From Halomonas alkalicola (GTDB lineage: Bacteria > Pseudomonadota > Gammaproteobacteria > Pseudomonadales > Halomonadaceae), in contig NZ_CP131913.1 in the NCBI RefSeq assembly GCF_030704205.1, positions 1,736,001 to 1,800,000 on the forward strand: DNA of 64,000 nt, in the 5' to 3' direction. Both the position numbers and the translations under genes were made by a program. A model generated the notes under the pieces. That model searched no databases and was not told the DNA's origin. It saw only the letters and a list, made by a program, of their open reading frames with translations. This document shows positions 61,896 to 64,000 of this stretch, in pieces. Each line of letters starts with the position of its first letter. The stretch's first letter is position 1.

Positions 61896-62112
61896 GATAG
61901 GCTAGCGTCGAAAAGGGCTCACGTCACCCCCTCAGGCCTCTCTCACAGGTCGTGACGGAAAGACTTTCAACGGACATATTATGATTAATAACTATTTAAA
62001 ATCATATATTTAAATTATTTAAATTGATTCCAGGCAGGGCTAGAAATGGATATTCTTTAGACTAATGTCTAGTGGGGTGGGCTAGTCGGGGAGGGGGTGC
62101 TCGCTTACCTTA

Positions 62113-62122
62113 TGTATATACA
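62113..62122. promoter_or_regulatory. Probable HutC operator upstream of the second yjiH gene
   Basis: TGTATATACA, here within the longer palindrome ATGTATATACAT (62112-62123), lies 50 bases before the yjiH start at 62173. It matches the site upstream of hutI, which suggests that the putative transporter is co-regulated with histidine breakdown. Confidence 0.72.
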
Positions 62123-62172
62123 TGAAGGCAGGATGCCTATACTCACCATTCACCACAATCTCGAGGCCTGCC

Positions 62173-63495
62173 ATGGAGACCCCGCACGAGCGCTCGCGAC
62201 AGCGAGCCAGCATGACCACCATCCTCAAGCTGTTTCTGCCCAGCGCCTTGGGCATCGTGATCTTCTTCGTTCCCGTCGAGATCGCTGGCAGGAGCACCAT
62301 CCTCCTCGATCACATGGTGACCGGGGCACGGGGCCTGCTGGGTGATTACAGCGGCGTCTATGCGCTGGCGATGATCATGGCAGGCACGGCCTATCCCCTG
62401 ATCAAGGGCTACTGGCGGCGCAATCTGACCGAGCGCATCTTCACTGCGCTCAAGGTTCTCGGGGTTGTCGCGGCGCTCATGGCGTTGACAGGCTGGGGGC
62501 CGGCCTTCCTGCACGAGCCGGACATGCTGCCGTTCCTGTTCGAGAGGCTGGTTATCCCGGTCGGGCTCTTGGTGCCCATCGGCGCCATCTTCCTGGCCCT
62601 GCTGATCAGCTATGGCTTACTGGAGCTGATCGGTGTACTGGTGCAGCCGGTGATGCGCCCCATCTGGCGGACGCCGGGACGCAGCGCCATCGATGCCGTG
62701 GCCTCCTTCGTGGGCAGCTATTCCATCGGCCTGCTGATCACCAACCGGGTCTATCAGGCGGGGCAATACTCGGCTCGGGAGGCGGCCATCATCGCCACCG
62801 GCTTCTCCACGGTGTCGGCCACCTTCATGATCATCGTGGCGCGCACCCTGGACCTGATGAGCCTCTGGAACCTCTACTTCTGGCTGACGCTGCTGATCAC
62901 CTTCATCGTCACCGCCATTACAGTGCGCCTCCCGCCCCTCTCCCGCATGGATGACGGTGCTGCCGACGGGGAGCCGGAGGCCGTGCCTGGCAAGCGGCTT
63001 GCGACCGCCTGGCATACCGGCCTGGAGGTTGCTGCCAAGGCACCGGGCCTGCATCGCAGCGTCGCGCTCAACTTCAAGGAAGGCCTGGTGATGGCGATCA
63101 GCATCCTGCCCTCGATCATGTCGGTGGGCCTGCTGGGGCTGCTGGCGGCCAAGTACACGCCGCTGTTCGAATGGCTGGGCTGGCTTTTCTACCCCTTCGT
63201 GGCCATCTGGGGCCTGCCCGACGCAGCGGCCCTGGCCCAGGCTTCTGCGGCAGGCCTTGCCGAAATGTTCCTGCCAGCCCTGCTGATGGCCGAGGCCGAG
63301 TTCGTCGCACGGTTTGCCGCCGGCGTGGTATCGGTATCGGCGGTGCTGTTCTTCTCAGCGTCCATTCCCTGCATCCTCTCCACCAGCATTCCGCTGACGG
63401 TCGGTCGCATGCTGGCAGTGTGGTTCATCCGTGTCGCGCTGAGCCTCTTGCTGGCGGTACCCACCGGCTACCTGGTCCAGGCCATCATCAACTGA
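62173..63495 (+). CDS. YjiH family membrane protein, paralogue 2, likely histidine- or urocanate-linked transporter
   Basis: A 440-residue protein with about ten transmembrane segments: SALGIVIFFVPVEIAGRSTI, PGRSAIDAVASFVGSYSIGL, EAAIIATGFSTVSATFMIIV and the last SIPCILSTSIPLTVGRMLAV. The start at 62173 (METPHERSRQ) is taken because it is downstream of the operator; 62122 would lie within it, and 62212 (MTTILKLFLP) is also possible. Divergent from hutIGU and preceded by the same operator motif. Import of histidine or urocanate is the obvious hypothesis; transport has not been shown for this family as far as I know. Confidence 0.8.
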   Translation: METPHERSRQRASMTTILKLFLPSALGIVIFFVPVEIAGRSTILLDHMVTGARGLLGDYSGVYALAMIMAGTAYPLIKGYWRRNLTERIFTALKVLGVVAALMALTGWGPAFLHEPDMLPFLFERLVIPVGLLVPIGAIFLALLISYGLLELIGVLVQPVMRPIWRTPGRSAIDAVASFVGSYSIGLLITNRVYQAGQYSAREAAIIATGFSTVSATFMIIVARTLDLMSLWNLYFWLTLLITFIVTAITVRLPPLSRMDDGAADGEPEAVPGKRLATAWHTGLEVAAKAPGLHRSVALNFKEGLVMAISILPSIMSVGLLGLLAAKYTPLFEWLGWLFYPFVAIWGLPDAAALAQASAAGLAEMFLPALLMAEAEFVARFAAGVVSVSAVLFFSASIPCILSTSIPLTVGRMLAVWFIRVALSLLLAVPTGYLVQAIIN

Positions 63496-63564
63496 ATCCG
63501 CGCCATGCACGACGAAGGCGAGATCAGGCGTTCCCGGCCTCGTCTTCGTGTTCTGCAACGCGTG

Positions 63565-64000
63565 TCATGAGACCTGTCGATGCATCGATGAGCGCAGCTT
63601 GTAACGGCTCCCTGGATGGAGAAGGCGCGCGTAGCTGATCAGCTGCTCACCGGACCAGGTCCGCCGGATCATGCTCAGGCAGGGGCTTTGCGTATCGATG
63701 GCCAACCACTCCGCCGCCTGGGCATCCGGCAGAACCGCTTCCACGATGTGCTCCACATCGGTGATGGGGCAGGCGGCCACCAACACCTCGTTGGGCGTGT
63801 GGCGCGTGAAGTCGGTCTCGAGATAGTCCGGCACCCAGCGCGGGTTGACGAACCGGCTCTCGAGCTGGATCGGCACCTCGTTCTCGAGGTGAATGATCAG
63901 GGTATGGAAGACCCGGCTGCCGAGCCTGACGCCAAGGCGCAGCGCCACCTCGTCATCCGCCTCGATCGCCTCACGAATCAACACCTCACTGCTGTGGCGA
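63565..64000 (-). CDS. hutC: Histidine utilisation repressor (partial, N-terminus beyond right edge)
   Basis: The C-terminal 144 residues of a GntR-family regulator, open to the window edge. The visible part is the UTRA effector domain: RHSSEVLIREAIEADDEVAL, LGSRVFHTLIIHLENEVPIQ, LESRFVNPRWVPDYLETDFT and the end LLHPGSRYKLRSSMHRQV. These match HutC, which binds urocanate and then leaves its operators. The DNA-binding half is outside the window. It lies 70 bases past the yjiH stop, convergent with it. Confidence 0.9.
   Translation of the reverse strand, partial: RHSSEVLIREAIEADDEVALRLGVRLGSRVFHTLIIHLENEVPIQLESRFVNPRWVPDYLETDFTRHTPNEVLVAACPITDVEHIVEAVLPDAQAAEWLAIDTQSPCLSMIRRTWSGEQLISYARLLHPGSRYKLRSSMHRQVS

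Noticed and set aside
1..64000. CRISPR arrays, tRNA or rRNA genes
   Set aside because: No regularly spaced repeats, no cloverleaf with a GGTTCGA-type T arm and no rRNA motifs were seen on either strand by eye. A tRNAscan or Infernal run would be decisive.

Overview
The window looks like a halophilic gammaproteobacterium of the Halomonas group. The left edge carries a 332-residue ectoine hydroxylase (EctD) with the Halomonas-type sequence. The right end carries a high-GC histidine-utilisation (hut) locus. Most of what lies between is accessory DNA: a fragment of an integrative conjugative element (ICE), at least seven complete or nearly complete insertion sequences, decaying catabolic operons with lower GC, SOS mutagenesis genes and a large type I restriction-modification (RM) operon. 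I saw no tRNA, rRNA or CRISPR array.

Layout. 1-1.8 kb: end of a fumarylacetoacetate-hydrolase-family gene and ectD. 1.8-3.4 kb: an ISL3-family element abutting a truncated DUF21 (CNNM/CorC-type) gene. 3.6-13.0 kb: an ICE segment of the PAGI-2/ICEclc/PFGI-1 type, with tyrosine recombinase, MobH/TraI_2 relaxase, SNF2-type helicase, DUF6094-type methylase, DUF3275, RadC and two unknowns. No type IV secretion, coupling protein or partition genes are in the window, so this is one end or a remnant. 13.4-25.2 kb: an AT-rich D-amino-acid block (dctQ-dctM-dctP-dadA plus a LysR regulator). Its dctM is broken by an IS1380-family element and a separate frameshift. An identical second ISL3 copy and an IS3-inside-IS1380 nest sit upstream. 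25.4-27.9 kb: another IS3-family element, an HNH nuclease fragment and an MvaT/H-NS-like gene. 28-38.8 kb: an opine/hydroxyproline-oxidase-like block (RidA, three FAD oxidases, the HcnA/HcnB-type subunits, an ABC binding protein). Several members are broken by frameshift, IS66 or a degraded IS1380-like element.

39.3-41.1 kb: umuDC behind a plausible LexA box. 41.2-43.7 kb: three overlapping unknown genes, two of them membrane proteins. 44.0-55.5 kb: ten genes on the minus strand, mostly overlapping: HsdS-like, HsdM, YhcG/DUF1016 nuclease, Fic, HsdS, AAA ATPase, PIN-domain protein, HsdR, YgjP-like metalloprotease and a small protein. The Fic protein lacks the catalytic His of its motif, and an ATPase-plus-PIN pair is embedded between hsdS and hsdR. 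Two related palindromes lie just upstream of the operon.

55.9-64 kb: a YjiH-family membrane protein, a flavin-reductase-like gene, hutU-hutG-hutI, a second yjiH and hutC running off the edge. Matching TGTATATACA palindromes stand upstream of hutI and of the second yjiH, consistent with HutC control of both transcripts. hutH is not in the window.

The best candidates for something new are the AAA/PIN pair inside the RM operon with its inactive-looking Fic, and the uncharacterised three-gene membrane operon next to umuDC.
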